From: Glycine soja
Lineage: Eukaryota; Streptophyta; Magnoliopsida; Fabales; Fabaceae
Direction: 5' to 3'
Length of the DNA stretch: 64,000 nucleotides
Assembly: GCF_004193775.1 (NCBI RefSeq)
Contig: NC_041008.1
Coordinates: forward strand, 43,433,136 to 43,497,135
Shown piece after piece: positions 46,440 through 59,316 of the stretch; within the stretch, counting starts at the first letter, position 1, and each line of letters begins with the position of its first letter. Under the pieces are notes generated by a model that ran no database searches, had not been told where the DNA came from, and saw only the letters and a list, made by a program, of their open reading frames with translations. Both the position numbers and the translations under genes were made by a program.

Positions 46440-48235
46440 CTTCATTAGCAGAGTGGGGCCACCAAATTAAAAGGAGTTGCAATCAAAATAATTATTTTAT
46501 ATTGGTTCACTTATGGAATCCAGGGGAATAATTCCTAAAACAATTTATTAAGGAATCGTGAATTTTATAGTAACGTATTTTCTCAATATTTGTAGACGTG
46601 TAGCATATTGTTTTAGACGTGCAGCTCGTTAGTTGTACAAAAACAACGTGTCGCATATTTGATATAAGGCTTAATTTAATTTTATATTTTATCACATGAT
46701 TTTTAATATTATGTGAATTTTACTATTTAAATTTTAATATTATAAATTTTATTACTTAATTTTTTATTTTTGTGTATTTTTTCAATGTTGATGTGTCCCT
46801 AACAAAAGTTATAATTATTTTGAAAAATGATATCATTTTGTTATTAACAGCTAAAATGAGTAAATAAAAACTTGGATAATAAATTTTGAAAAAAACAAAC
46901 TTGGGTGGTAAATTAGACAAAAAAATAAAAATTGAATGATAAATTTTACAAAATAATAATATTCAGATTATAAAACCTAATTATAAATCACAATTGTAAT
47001 GTATGACAGGGGTAAATGTATGGCATTGGTCCGTTTATTTGTGTTCTAAAAAAGTGATTTAAAAACAATAATTTATTTTAAGAGATTTTTTTTATTAATA
47101 GAAGTTAATTTGTGTTTAGTTATAATTATCGTTATTAAAAAGTTAGATTTAATCTTTTAATTTTCAAAATCGTTGCAATGTTATTCTCTCTTTTCAATAA
47201 ATAGTAACACGTTAGAGTTGTGAATCATGATATATTTTTTTTTCAAGATAACATGTATTTTTTATTGATGAAGACAATTACGTTAAAGTCAAATATAACT
47301 ACTATAAGCACCAAAATGTTTCTTTGAGTATTTAAGGCAGCATATGTAGAAAAATAATTGCAGTATACAAATAGCAATGGTGATTAAGCACCATTATTAG
47401 GCAATTTCAATCAGTTATTTACATTTATATATAAGCTAATATTACCCTAGAAAAATATTTTTTTTAATTTACCAAATACGAGCAAATTTCAAATTAATAT
47501 CTAAATAGGGATAAATCGTGCAATATGTTATAATGAAATGTAAATTTCTTTACTACTTTGCTTTTTTTTTTTTAATTAAGTCGTGAAAAAATCAATGACT
47601 TCTAGTTTTTTTTCCAATTTTTCTTTGATTTTTATGTGAAATCGTAAATTGGTTTATGACTTTAAAGTCTTTTTTTTTTTTAAACTACAACTTCAAAGTT
47701 GTAATTTTTTAACATTAAATTAATTTTAATTTATAGTTTTATTTAATATTTTTATATTATTTTATTTAATATTTTATATATTTTTATGTATTGTTTTATT
47801 TAATATATTTTTTTATTATTTTATTGAATATTTTTTATTACTAATGTTAAGGATTATTATTTATTTTTTAAATTAGAAAAATAATATTAAAAAAAGATTT
47901 AAATTTAAATAACAAAAAAAATAAAATGTACTATACATATTTGTTTGAGAAAAATATTAATAATACAATGATGTCCTTTAACTAGTTCTTGAGGATAAGT
48001 GTTGTGGTCTTTATTTTGTTGCACTTGATTTATTGGTGACTTTTTATTAAATTATTTTTGTTGTTAATATTAAAGTAATTTTATCAAATAAAATTAATTA
48101 ATAATAATATATGAAATTATTAATTTAGTTAATGATAAAGGTAAAAATTAACCAAAAAATATTTTAAAAAAATTATTATTATTTGATAAATTTTAAGTTA
48201 ATATTATTTGTTAATATTAGTAACAAAAATATTAG
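46440..48235. other. Intergenic, very AT-rich
   Basis: Long A/T stretches with repeated TTATTTAATATTTT-type words at 47720-47840. No gene or element recognised. Confidence 0.5.
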
Positions 48236-48917
48236 AGTAAATTACACTCGCACCCCATGTGTTTTTTCTCAAAGTATATCTATACCCCTCCATTTTCTTA
48301 CATTACTTTTACCTCATTTTGTTAACGTCGTTAACTAACGTTAATTGAAATATGTGAGCAGACCACATTGTCCTAGTACTTGAAGAAGATATAGCTCTTA
48401 ATTGAAACATTATATTGAACACCTAACAATAAAAAACAAATATTTCAAAGAAAGAGTTAAAAGCACAAATGCAGGAATAAAACACTAAAATTTAAAAACA
48501 AAAGATTGTATTCAATCAATAAGTGTTGTTAGGAACACGTCTAACAAAAACGCAGCAACCAAACGAACCAACACGCATGAAAAAAATTGAACTAGAAAGA
48601 AGAAGAAGAAGAAGAAAGGGTGTTAACATGTGCGTACCAACAAGGTAGATTTACATCCAATTAGAGAAAAAAGAAAAAGAAAGAAAAGTGTTAAAATATT
48701 TTTAGGTTGAAAATAATAGTATGTCTTTTATGGAGTTAAGAGGAAGAAGATAAGAATATTCTATACATAAATTTTCATTAAAAATCATATTTAGTATAGT
48801 GTCTACTTTCTGTTAAATTATTAAATGATGTTTAAGAGGGAGAAAATATGAGTGTAAGGTGAATTAAAATGTTATGTAAAGTGTAAAAAAAAAGAGGGAT
48901 GTGAGGTACAATTTAAA
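48236..48917. mobile_element. MITE-like element
   Basis: The left end reads GTAAATTACACTCGCACCCC; the right end, reverse complemented, reads TTAAATTGTACCTCACATCC, with about 14-15 of 20 in agreement. The pattern (..AAATT..AC.C.CACcCC) is common to plant MITEs. The interior is non-coding with a GAA run at 48599-48618. Target duplication not resolved. Confidence 0.4.
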
Positions 48918-48933
48918 ATAAATAATTGGGCAT

Positions 48934-49257
48934 GTGTTTTTTTCATTGCTCTTGATGCTATTTTCAAAACGCGGAAGGATATGGTGTTCACTGTTCAGTC
49001 AATGTATGATGCATGAGAAGGCCTTAGTTGCTGAAATTAGAGCTAGCTTTCAGCAGGTTGGACTAACTTTTAATACCCTTAAACAATTCTTTGACATGGC
49101 TGAGGCAGGAGAGGTTGATTAAGATGGTATCCTCCTAATTCTCTCTGTTAAGGTTAATACAGATGCGTCTTTTTCGTCTGTTGATGGTATAGTATCGCCT
49201 TCATGTGGGGGAGTTATAAGGGATGGGAATTCGAATTTCATGTCCACTTTGATTTAA
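48934..49257 (+). pseudogene. LINE RNase H-like fragment
   Basis: After the stop at 49122 the same frame continues VKVNTDASFSSVDG and CGGVIRDGNSNF (49150-49240). This matches the start of plant LINE-type RNase H (vK.NtDgs......GgviRd..G.). The upstream open part (MFFSLLLMLF..., 48934-49122) is unrecognised. No catalytic Glu/Asp context follows, so only the first strand-turn of the domain survives. Confidence 0.45.
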
Positions 49258-49753
49258 CTTCTAATTTATGAGAACTTTTTAATTGTAAAACCTTACAAAT
49301 AAAACTCTTCTAAGGCAATAATGACGAGCCCTATTGAGTTAATACTAGCGACTAGAGAGCTTCGTAGACAAGGCAGAAGAGAGCGTAAATTCAGCAATTT
49401 CCGTGGTAAGTTAGTGAGCTACATCAATTGACAGCTTCATGCACCTCACTATAGCAAAACTTTATTTAGCATTATATCGACATCTGATAATTGCGGTTGG
49501 AGATTTTAATGCATTATTTCCTCAAATTGATATCTTTGTGAATTTAATTGAAATACAATATTAGAGTAAGTTTTTCACACGATCATTCAGTTATGGATTG
49601 TTATATAATTGAAAATTATTGACTTTTGTAATAATTAATGATTTTCAAATGAATTAACAATGAAAAATCTTTACAAAGAGTTTATCAAAATTAAACTCTA
49701 TCTTTAATGGCATTGGTCTCTAATTGTCCTGTGTACTGATTCACGATTTAATT

Positions 49754-52700
49754 TCAGGTATTTGATCCCAAATAGACATCCTCCTTGATGGTACCTGAAT
49801 TTTCACCCGTATCAAGTGCAAGTGGCTGGGCAGGTGTAACTGTTGACGGGGGGCTCAAGTGGCTATCAGCATCTTTAGTGCAAGAAATGACTCTGGGAAC
49901 CTCATTGACACCATTTTGATGTATTTCACAATGCTTCACATCCTCTGTTGTTGATGAAGGGGTATCCACATCCATAGCACAATCTCTGCCACCTTTATCT
50001 GAAATATTTTCTTCAATCTTATCATTAGGCAAAGCACCATTTTCAGAAGCGGAGATCTCGTTTCCTATAGTAGCCAAGCCCCTCTCTTTGTTTTCTTGGA
50101 ATGCATCACCTGAAACGGTATCATCAACAGGGTCCAACCCAGGAGGGTTAACACAAGTTGATGATGGATCAACATCCATGTCAGCAGGCAAACTGTCCTC
50201 TCCAGCACTCTCAAACAGTTTGCCATTTCTTGCAATGCCGTGATCCACAACCTCCTGATCAGCGATATCATTCATTGCACTTGCACATCCAGGGGCATCA
50301 TTTGAATTATTTCTATCCTCACAGCCATTATCATCCTCAGATAAAATATCATTGATGACACGCTTCTTACTAACCAAGTCCTGATCCCGGTTAGTTGAGA
50401 CTACCTTGAACCATTCCTGTGGAATATCAATAATGATCCGTTTCTCATTAGGATCCATGACAGTCTGGTCACTTTCTTTATCGAGTAGAGTATTTAACTG
50501 CTTCTGAACTGAAACTGCCAATGACACAGCGTGATCACGAATAAAGGAATCAAAAGGAGGGCAATGCAGCATGTTATTTAGTGCCTGGTGATACTGAAAT
50601 AAAGTGACAGATGGTAAAATGGACCCCCTCTTTCGGCAGATACTAAGAACTTTCAGAATATGCTCACAAAGGTTGCCATCTTGTGCCCAACTACAATTAC
50701 AAATGCTCAACATTGAACCAGTATTCCAGACAACAAAAGCTTTATCTTGATCAGTGACCTTAGCACATCCATCTTCCATTATGACATCAGTATCTGGAAT
50801 CTTCAGTGCTTTGCGCCATGACGTCAAACCACTCATCCATTCATTTTTCCAGTATCGCGCAAAATCATCTTTTTCTGAGTACTCATCAAGCCAGAAATAA
50901 GAATGGACTTTTGTACCCAACTTGTCAACCAACCAATCGGCGCGCTGATAAACACAGATGTCTTTCTCATTCAACAACCTGATCTTCAGTTGGTTGTGGT
51001 AAAATTCCATTGCTGCACAAGACTCTTGGCTAGCAAGAGGAAGAGTTTGAAGTGCATTGATCCATGTTCCTGCGTCAAAGGGACAAAATAATTTTAATGT
51101 CTATAACTTGCAATAACAATTTCATATTATAAATATAAACATATCCCCTAAATCCAATAATGTAATCTTATCCTTAACCTGATAGACATTAAATTAACAG
51201 ACAAATATTCAGCAAATATATTCTGCAAATATTATAAGTTGAACAAAACTAACAGCAACAGTCATACACATTCAATAATAAGCACATAATATGCAGTGGT
51301 TTTGCCCATCCAATAAGAGCAACACCTTTGAAAGACCTTGCAAATATTCAGATCAGAAACCTTGAACACCACATTATCACACATATGTCTTCTACCAGTA
51401 AAATTACATAGTTTTTCAGAATATGGTTAAACTAACTTCTAAGACCAGCCAAAACTATTATAAATTATAAGTGATGATCAAAACTATTCATTGAGACAAT
51501 ATATTGGCAGCAATCAAGTTGACCAACTGTGTTGTTATGGCAACAAAATATTTACCATAATATAAATGAATCTAGATAGTTTTGAAAAGTGATTACCATC
51601 TTCATTAAAATAATAATTTGCCTCTCTGTGAGTGTCTTTTTAGAACTAAAATTTTATAACTCCAAAAGCTAATAAATTTAATCACTTCATTTAATATGCT
51701 ATATTATATTGGCAGGTTACTAAACTCTCAAAATTAATATTTTTAAAGAATAATATATTATTATTAACATTATTAATCATTAATAGCTTTATCATAACCT
51801 TAGAAATGATCATATCAATTTAAGTTCATGAAAAGCAATACTAAATTTTTATTTACAGTTAAAATATAATTTGTGTATACATAATTTTGAAATAAAAAAA
51901 TTTGCATTTACTTGGAGCACAAAGTATCAAAGTAAATGCTGATCTTCTCTTCCTTTCTAGGCAAAAGAGTAATAAGAACAAGCAGTAAGTTTGTGGGCAT
52001 ACTATTATTTCTCAATTTCATAAGAAAATAAATCACATTCCACCATCTAGATATTACTAACCTATTCTTGGATGCCATGTGGCCTTGAAATAGTCCATAA
52101 ATTTGGATTCATCAATAAAGTCTTCCATGAATTCTTCAAAGAGTGACATGCTCCCTTGATGGCGACAAATATTATCCACTATCCATCCAAGCCGTCTGGA
52201 TATCTTTATTTGCATATCAGTTTCCAAACACTTTACTATGTTTTTATGCCATAAATGGCGAATCCGCCAGAAACTTATCATCACTGTACACTGAAACACG
52301 TCCCTAGTAATTATATAGAATATGCATACTTGTTAGTCAAGAAGTTGTGATAAAATAAATTCGTAGAACTAATACAATAAAGAACAACAAGGTTGCATGC
52401 TTCAGATTTCAAAATGCAAATAAATTTCTATATTAACATTCAAACAAGTCATCAGCAATAGCATCATCACAGACACAAACCAGGCAAGCACCCAATAAGC
52501 TCATGACCAGGATCGAAGACTCTTTCTAAGAGATCAATCATTTCCCAAAATTTAATTGGTCCCCAAACAAACACCCTAGTTAATTTTTTACAATAATAAG
52601 CCACAGAACCAAAAAAATAAAAATAAAATTGAAAAGATTAATTTTGGGTTGGACAAAAAGAACACATGAAGATATCACTAGATCATCTGAAGTCTAAAAC

Positions 52701-54421
52701 AAGAAACATCTATTTTAAAATATTCACCTCATTGCATCCAACTTTCCAGGCAAAGAGTAATTAATCAAGTCCGACAACGGGTTTTACAACAAGCCTTACA
52801 GGGAGCTCTAGGAACTCTAAAGAGTTGCTTGAACAACGAGTTACATTTACGTACTGTCAGTATATTGGCATGTTTGGGATGATGAAAGAAAAAATAACTG
52901 ATTAGTCTTTCTATTATAAAATAGAGTATAGGCAATTAAATTCAAAATGTTTCATATTTCATGAGCAGGCACAAATTATTAATAACATTATCTGATTTTT
53001 CACATTGCAATCCTGAAAGAAAAGTAAAAGTTTGCAAGCATTTCTATATTTTATTCAGCATTAAAAGAATACTAACTTAAACAGTAACTGATAGACTTAA
53101 CCAACCTGATTGCGAGAACATCATATGATGGATCATCTACTATGAAGCCAGCCAACTTCCATGTAGGATCTTTGGTGTGAACTCTATTGTAAAGAGCCCT
53201 CATCCATCGATGTGCATCCAAACTTGAAAACTTTGGTGCTATTATCCAAGCCACTGGAATGGCCTTCTTGTCCAAGTTGAACACTAGAAGACTATGAATG
53301 GGGTACTGGATAAAATTACCAATGTGCTTGCTTTTAGTTTCTTTGAAATTGAATCATAACAAATATGTTTTTGGTTACTTCAATTTGAGGGAAAAAGAAA
53401 GGAAAAGACCTGTAATTTATTTGTACCAAATCTTGAATCTGAGGCAAGCATACCAGAGTTTCCAAATCTAATCATTTGTTGCAATTGCCACTCAGTTTGA
53501 ATGCCCAGAGTAAATGGATTGGAATCAGAGAAATCTTCATAGAAGAAAACCAGATTTTGGTGGCTTTCTACCCACATGCTGATACTAACAGCATCATCAT
53601 CATCTAGCTCATATGTAGAACGGCGAATTGCCCTCTCTTGTCGTCGAACATAACGATGAGTCAAAAGGTCATCACGGTTACATGGACCACCTTGTCTCTC
53701 AACTGATTCATTGTGTCTCTGCATAATAGTTTCCACAGAGACTCCAACATATAGAAGAGACAAAACCCGTAGACGGAGATCTTCTGAGATATATGGGGCA
53801 AACATAGCACGTGTTCCAGCAGCCTTTTTGTCCTGTGGACCATGGCATGGCAAACCCTTTTTATCCACATGCTTATCATCATTATATATGATCAGGGCAA
53901 CTGAAGGTTCAGCAATGAGGCGTTTCACAATAAAGTGACAAATACAACCTCTCTTAGTATTTGGTCTACCTGCATTTTTCTTCTTTGGAACATATGTGGT
54001 ACGACTTGGTCGGACAATGCCACCTTTTCTATGGTCATCAGGACCAAAGGAACACCAATACCTACATTAGATGGTATTAAAATCTACATGGATTGCCACA
54101 AACAAGAACAATGAATAAGTGATACTGAATAAATACAGTTACGACTTACAAAATATACTCTAGTATGCCATCAACCTTTTGCTTGAAAGGTGTTGATGGA
54201 GACCGTCGACGCCGTGCTTCAACATGAAATCTTGTAGGACATTCTTTGTTATTTGATTCACCCCTCACAAAATCATCAACTCTAGCATATGGGATTAGAG
54301 CTACTCTATCTAATTTATCATGCCAACCTTCCACTTTTGACCACACTAGCTCAGCAGAAGAAATTTCCAATGTGGGAGGATTTTGTACTGGAAGAGATAG
54401 GATTGCATCCCATCTGGCCAT
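49754..54421 (-). CDS. SWIM zinc-finger protein with MULE-transposase-like core
   Basis: Coding exons 54421-54150, 54061-53410, 53305-53106, 52303-52062, 51069-49754; all introns GT-AG; total 2682 nt, 893 residues, no stops. N-terminal residues 1-150 include a Lys/Arg-rich strand and a CICHF motif (FAR1/WRKY-GCM1-like DNA-binding region, inferred). The central part has DSRFGTNKL with Asp299 and FIVDDPSYD with Asp365/366, spaced and placed like the catalytic Asp residues of MULE transposases; [11 protein letters not shown] follows. A SWIM finger CNC-X8-CEH uses Cys579, Cys581, Cys590, His592. The last 250 residues are acidic and low-complexity. Intact frame, conserved splice sites and lack of terminal repeats indicate a domesticated host gene, similar to Arabidopsis SWIM family proteins (At1g60560-like, from memory). 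Function unknown; probably nuclear. Confidence 0.85.
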
Positions 54422-54459
54422 TGTAGATGAACACTAAATGAAATTTTCCTGTTTAAAAG

Positions 54460-56090
54460 CCATTATCAATTGATTTTGCAATTAGCATTATTATGATGAG
54501 GTCCAATCTCCAAAGAAACTGCAACCACAGTTGAAAGACATTGCCTGTCATAGTGACAATATTCTAAACTGCAGAAGCTACAAAACCCAAGTTACAAAGG
54601 AAAGACAGTTGAAGGAAAACATTGCCATAACTTTCATTATTTGTATGTTTTCTCAAGGAAAGCAAAGATCAGAGGAAGAATTCAAATGGAGGTCTTTTAA
54701 ATTCAAATTGCAATCATGAAGCATCAGAGGAAGTGGTAAAGGAACTTCTTCAATCACACACAAACACACTTGCAGATCTAAATCTTTTAATAATATAAGG
54801 TACCAAAATCAGATAAAAATTAACATTCAATTCATATACTACACTTATGAATACAGGAAGTATTTAACTAAAAAATCTATAGTATGTTATTTTACTTACT
54901 ATCAATTATCAAAGACTATAGTTACCAAGCACAGACAACAGCAGAGTGGCCAACATCAAAAATGCTATCATGGTATGGTGATATTGAGAAGGCTACTATA
55001 TCAAAGATGAAGGATGCAAGATAAAAGATTTATACTACACTTATGAATGCTCAAAAATACAAAGTTACCCAAAGATAAAGACATATTCATCTAATCATCT
55101 TTAAATCAAAAATCATAGTAAGCATAAAAATAAAAATAAAAATAAAAAATCATAGTCTGATGGTCTAGAGTCTAGACAGCAGACACACAATCACCATCAA
55201 TCTACAGCATAGTTAACTTAAGAGGAATGCTAAGCTAAACAACAGCATAATAATAACAAGTAGCATGAGGAAAAAGAAAGGAAGATATAGATTATAGAGG
55301 AATGGGATGTGACATGCACTGTCACAAAATGTGACGGGCATAGTAGTGCTATTTGTCACTGTTAATAACTCTGGTCAAACACAAACATTTTCAATGCAAG
55401 ACATTGTCAATAACAATAAAGATAGTGTATGCCAATCAAGGAGCATAAGGGAAAGATAGTGAATTTTATCACTTATAAAACAGTGTTATATGAAAGAGAA
55501 AGAAGTTGGGAACAACTAAGCTTTGCAAAACAGGGGTGGAAAGGCAAAGTCCTAAATCCTAGCTCATAAGTCTTCTATATTAAAGAAAAAGCCTAGTTCA
55601 CACTACTTAAAACAATATTGTTGATGAATACAAAATCAAAAGTTGAACAGTCGTGTAACTTTCTATACTCCTAAATCCTAATTACCCTTTGAAGCCCGAT
55701 ACATTTCAAGACACTCCCTTCACATTCTGAAAAATTCAAAGATGCTCAGTTGCCAAAAGGATAGGCTTTTCCAAATACTATGGGAAACTACAAAAAGGGG
55801 AGAAATTAATCAATCCCACAAGCCAAATCAACACAATACCTGCAATACTCACTCCAAAATAGCAAACCAGATACCAAACAAACACACACACACACACACA
55901 CTCAAGATGGAAAAAAGAAAAAATAAACTTTAACGGACAAAAATAGCTTCTCCGATTCCCAGTAAGTAAGCTACAACCACACCTACATAAAATAATTGTA
56001 CCAAAAACAATCTCAAACAAAAAAAATTAAAACAAAATAAAAGGGGAGGAAGAGACATAAGTGTAACCTTATAGAGAGAGAAAGGAAAAT
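54460..56090. other. Long 5'UTR intron of the SWIM gene
   Basis: AT-rich, with an (AC)n run at 55883-55902. No other gene seen. Short open frames look like chance. Confidence 0.5.
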
Positions 56091-56092
56091 AC

Positions 56093-57060
56093 CTGAGAAA
56101 TATTGGACAAGAATGTTTGCTTTGCAAAATGGCTATAACGAAGAGCTCAGGGCTCAGGTGGAGGAGGCCTTTCACAATGACCCTGCAAAAGATGAAAATT
56201 TTGTAGGATGGCAATTAAATACTGGATCCGGGTATCTGACCCAATGTTATTAGACTCGGACTGGTCATAGACCCGGATAGGGTACTGGGTCAGGGGTTGA
56301 CCCAGTGAGTCAATAGTTGACCCACATGACCCAGTCTACATTAAAAAATTCTAAAAATATCATAACCTATAAAATTTTTGTACTTAAAAAAATCATAAAA
56401 AAAATAAACCATACCTTAAAAAATCTCAAAAAGCTTGCTGATTGAAATCACAGTACAATCACAATAAATTCAGCATACAAATTTCAGAAATTAAGCATGC
56501 ACATTGAGCTTTGCTGCATATTTAGAAATTACAAGATTTAAGGAGGTGCTCTGAAATTTATCATACACATTTCAGAGGCAAAATTACAGTAAATTCAGCA
56601 TACACATTTCAGAAATTAAGCAATCGCATTGAGCTTTGATGCATATTTATAAATTACAAGATTTAAAGAGGTGCTCTGAAGTTTAGCATACACATTTCAG
56701 AGGCAAAATCAGTGTGTAACTGTGTATAGTGACAAACAAAGGCATTGCTTGGGAAGATACTAACAATACTAAAAGGAAGCACATTCCAGAGCAGCAAAAA
56801 TACCAAAATCCAACGCAGAATAGGAATGTAAGGCACTAATATTCCAGCCACTGTGAACTGACGGGTAAAGAACCACATAAACAGAGAAGAACGATTACCG
56901 TTCTCAACGACTGTGACAGTGCTACCACTGCGACACAGGGCCCCCGGTTTCAGATGGTTGCGCCGGCGGTGAGGGCGGCTGCCGCGGAGTGAGTGAGGGA
57001 GTAGGGGTTTCCTTTCAAATGAAGTGGTGAGGGTCAGACGAAGAAGATGAACGAGAGTTC
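56093..57060 (-). promoter_or_regulatory. 5'UTR exons of the SWIM gene
   Basis: On the minus strand a first exon starting near 57060 ends GAGAACG|GTAATCG (56899). A second exon lies at 56182-56093, between the acceptor CATCTTTTGCAG and the donor TTCTCAG|GTATTTT. The start-codon exon has its acceptor TTTTAAACAG at about 54450. So the leader has two introns, about 0.7 and 1.6 kb. Exon 1 is GC-rich (GCGGCAGCCGCCCTCACCGC region, read in reverse). Confidence 0.55.
56225..56345. repeat. GACCC-rich repeat inside the first SWIM 5'UTR intron
   Basis: Repeated GACCCAGT / TGACCCA / CCCGG words. Similar words occur just beyond the MULE at 61910-61985 and, more diverged, at 63175-63310, suggesting an old dispersed repeat. 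Class not known. Confidence 0.35.
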
Positions 57061-57244
57061 TCTTGTTTAGTTTAGTGATTTTTTTCCCAAAATAATTAAA
57101 CGACGTCGATGCAATATATTAAAACAAACAAACGGCTGTTGCTAGGTGCACCCAGCGTTATTACAGATGCACCCAGCACTTAATGCGAAAAGTCACAAAT
57201 GTCCCTTTGTTATTTAAAAAAAAAAAAAAACCAGTGCACCCAGC

Positions 57245-57480
57245 AAGCCATTTCTTCTTCCTTTCCACGAGGCTTTTCTTCTTCTCCTTCTTCCGCGAGG
57301 CTTTTCTTCTTCCTTCTTTTTCCGCAAGCCATTTCTTCTTCTTGGTGATTCTTCTTCCGCGCGAGCTGCTGCTTCTCCCTTGCGAGGTGGTTGTTCTTCT
57401 TTCGTGCGAGTTGATGCTTCTCCCTCCTTCTAGTGCCTCTTCTTCTTCCATTCTGCCGCGAGGTGCTGCTCTTCCGTTCT
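57245..57480. repeat. Pyrimidine-rich imperfect repeats in MULE arm
   Basis: Repeats of CTTCTTCTTCC..CGCGAGG (for example CGCGAGGCTTTTCTTCTTCC) and CGAGCTGCTGCTTCTCCC. Frames are open on both strands because of this composition; they are not genes. Confidence 0.65.
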
Positions 57481-57594
57481 TCATCGGGGTAAGGCCTATT
57501 GTCCCTTTTCTTGTTTGTTATTGCTTTCAATCATCCTTATTGCTTCCATTGGTGATTGCTTAAGTATTTAGGTCATCCACAGTAGAGACAAGTT

Positions 57595-57815
57595 AGGACC
57601 TAGTTGATCCGCAATAGGATAGATGATCTGTAGGCTGTGTATTTAGGCTATGTTGAACTTGCGGATCAGGTTGATCCACAAGCAGAAAAGGTTGATCCGC
57701 AAGCTTCATGCAGATCAAGTTGATCCACATGAAGCTTGTGGATCAACCTGATCCGCATGAAGCTTACGAATCAACCTGATCCGCATGAAACTTGCGGATC
57801 AACTTGATCTGCACG
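57595..57815. repeat. MULE subterminal array of palindromic GGATCAAC/GTTGATCC words
   Basis: About eight units of GTTGATCCGCAAG or its reverse CTTGCGGATCAAC (variants with CATGAAGCTT between) alternate in both orientations at 15-40 bp spacing. The same palindrome, CGGATCAAGTTGATCCG, stands once near the other end (61807-61823). Such subterminal repeats in DNA transposons are often transposase-binding sites; this is inference. Confidence 0.75.
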
Positions 57816-57819
57816 TATA

Positions 57820-59250
57820 AATTTAAATTTTTAAAGCTTAAATTAGGCAATAAATTATGCAAAATGGTTGTTAAATTATATGAACACCTAAACTAATATA
57901 ATGGTAAACCAAAGCTAATAAATAAACACCAAAGCAAATATAAAAAGTATAGGTAACAATGTTCAATATGTACTAGTTGCAACAAAATTGCTTTGCTGAT
58001 TTTGTTTAGCGTTTTGTCAAGTTGTCCATTCATTACTTTCTTCTGTGTTTGTGGTCATATCACTAGATTTATTAATAAGGACAAGAATCTTGCCTTTGAA
58101 AAAAAGGTGTTGTTTTTCTCTCCATTCTAAAGATTAGATATCATGATTAATAGATCTAAACTTTCATCAGTCCCTACTACAAACTAAAAGTTTCTTTATA
58201 AGTATCATTGTGTCAACGCGGGCCATAGAGTGCAATGTGTCTGCAATGTAGCTCTAATTCTTTCTCCCTCATTGACTCGAGCGATTGCTCAAACTTGGAT
58301 TTCTCAAGTGCCTACAGGAAAAGTTAAGTTATTAGATTAAAAACTAGAAGTAAACCAACAACAAATCACCAGTCACTAAAAAACACCAAATCCACTATTA
58401 TTTGTCATTGAGCAACTGAAATCACATCTACTAAATGTCCCAATTCAACTATTTGTACAAAGATGAACTATTTTTGTAGAAGCTCTCTCATATTAGCTTC
58501 TCTAAAAATTGATTTTTAACATATGCATAAGTTAATTTTAACTTATGGAGAGGAGACCTTATTTTATTTTTTCTTTTGACTTTTTCCTATTTTTAACTTG
58601 TGCACAAGAAAATTTCTTCTTATTTTCTTCTCCTAAATATCTAAAAATGATTTTAGGAAGGAAAAATAATTGCAGAACACTTTTAACACCATAACCAATC
58701 AACCAGCTATCAAATTCATAAGTCATTGCATGAGTTTTGAATTGTCCATGACCATACAGCTTCAAGATGCAGACTAGAGACCACTATAATGTGATACACA
58801 AAAAAGCATGGCATAAGAAACTGCATCCCATACATCAAATGCTACGAATTTAAACTCTTGACTAGCCTTGCTCAACTCCTTATTTTGAATGGATGAGACA
58901 TGTGTTAGTGCAATTACATGGGTTCAATATAATGAAGGATTTGGGTCCTCTAATGTGAAGGGTTTGTACTTCTAAAAATAAAGCACTCTAAGTAACAACT
59001 GTTGAATAGAAAATCAATGATTGAGATTGTAGTTAATTACAGATATTGTTATGCATGTATTTGATTTTATCACAATTCTCAATTATTAATTTTCTAATCA
59101 CTAATTGTAAGTGCACTTTATAGTTTATCCTAAAACAAGAATAGTGCATTCAACAGTTAATGCTTATTAACACAACTTTTAGACACATTCAAAATCATAA
59201 CCTACACTGGAAGATTATGTGATCTCTTTAAGAAAATGAGATAAAGAAAA
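57820..59250. other. Non-coding interior of the MULE
   Basis: AT-rich with no gene recognised. Confidence 0.5.
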
Positions 59251-59316
59251 ATTGCTTTGGCTACTGAGATAAGAACACAAATTTGTTTGCATCTAATAGC
59301 ACAACATTTGCAGATC

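Noticed and set aside
57161..57563. Long open frames on both strands at the MULE left arm (106-126 residues)
   Set aside because: They follow from a pyrimidine-rich imperfect repeat; translations are Phe/Leu/Ser-rich on one strand and Lys/Glu/Arg-rich on the other, and nothing supports a start, splice or homology.
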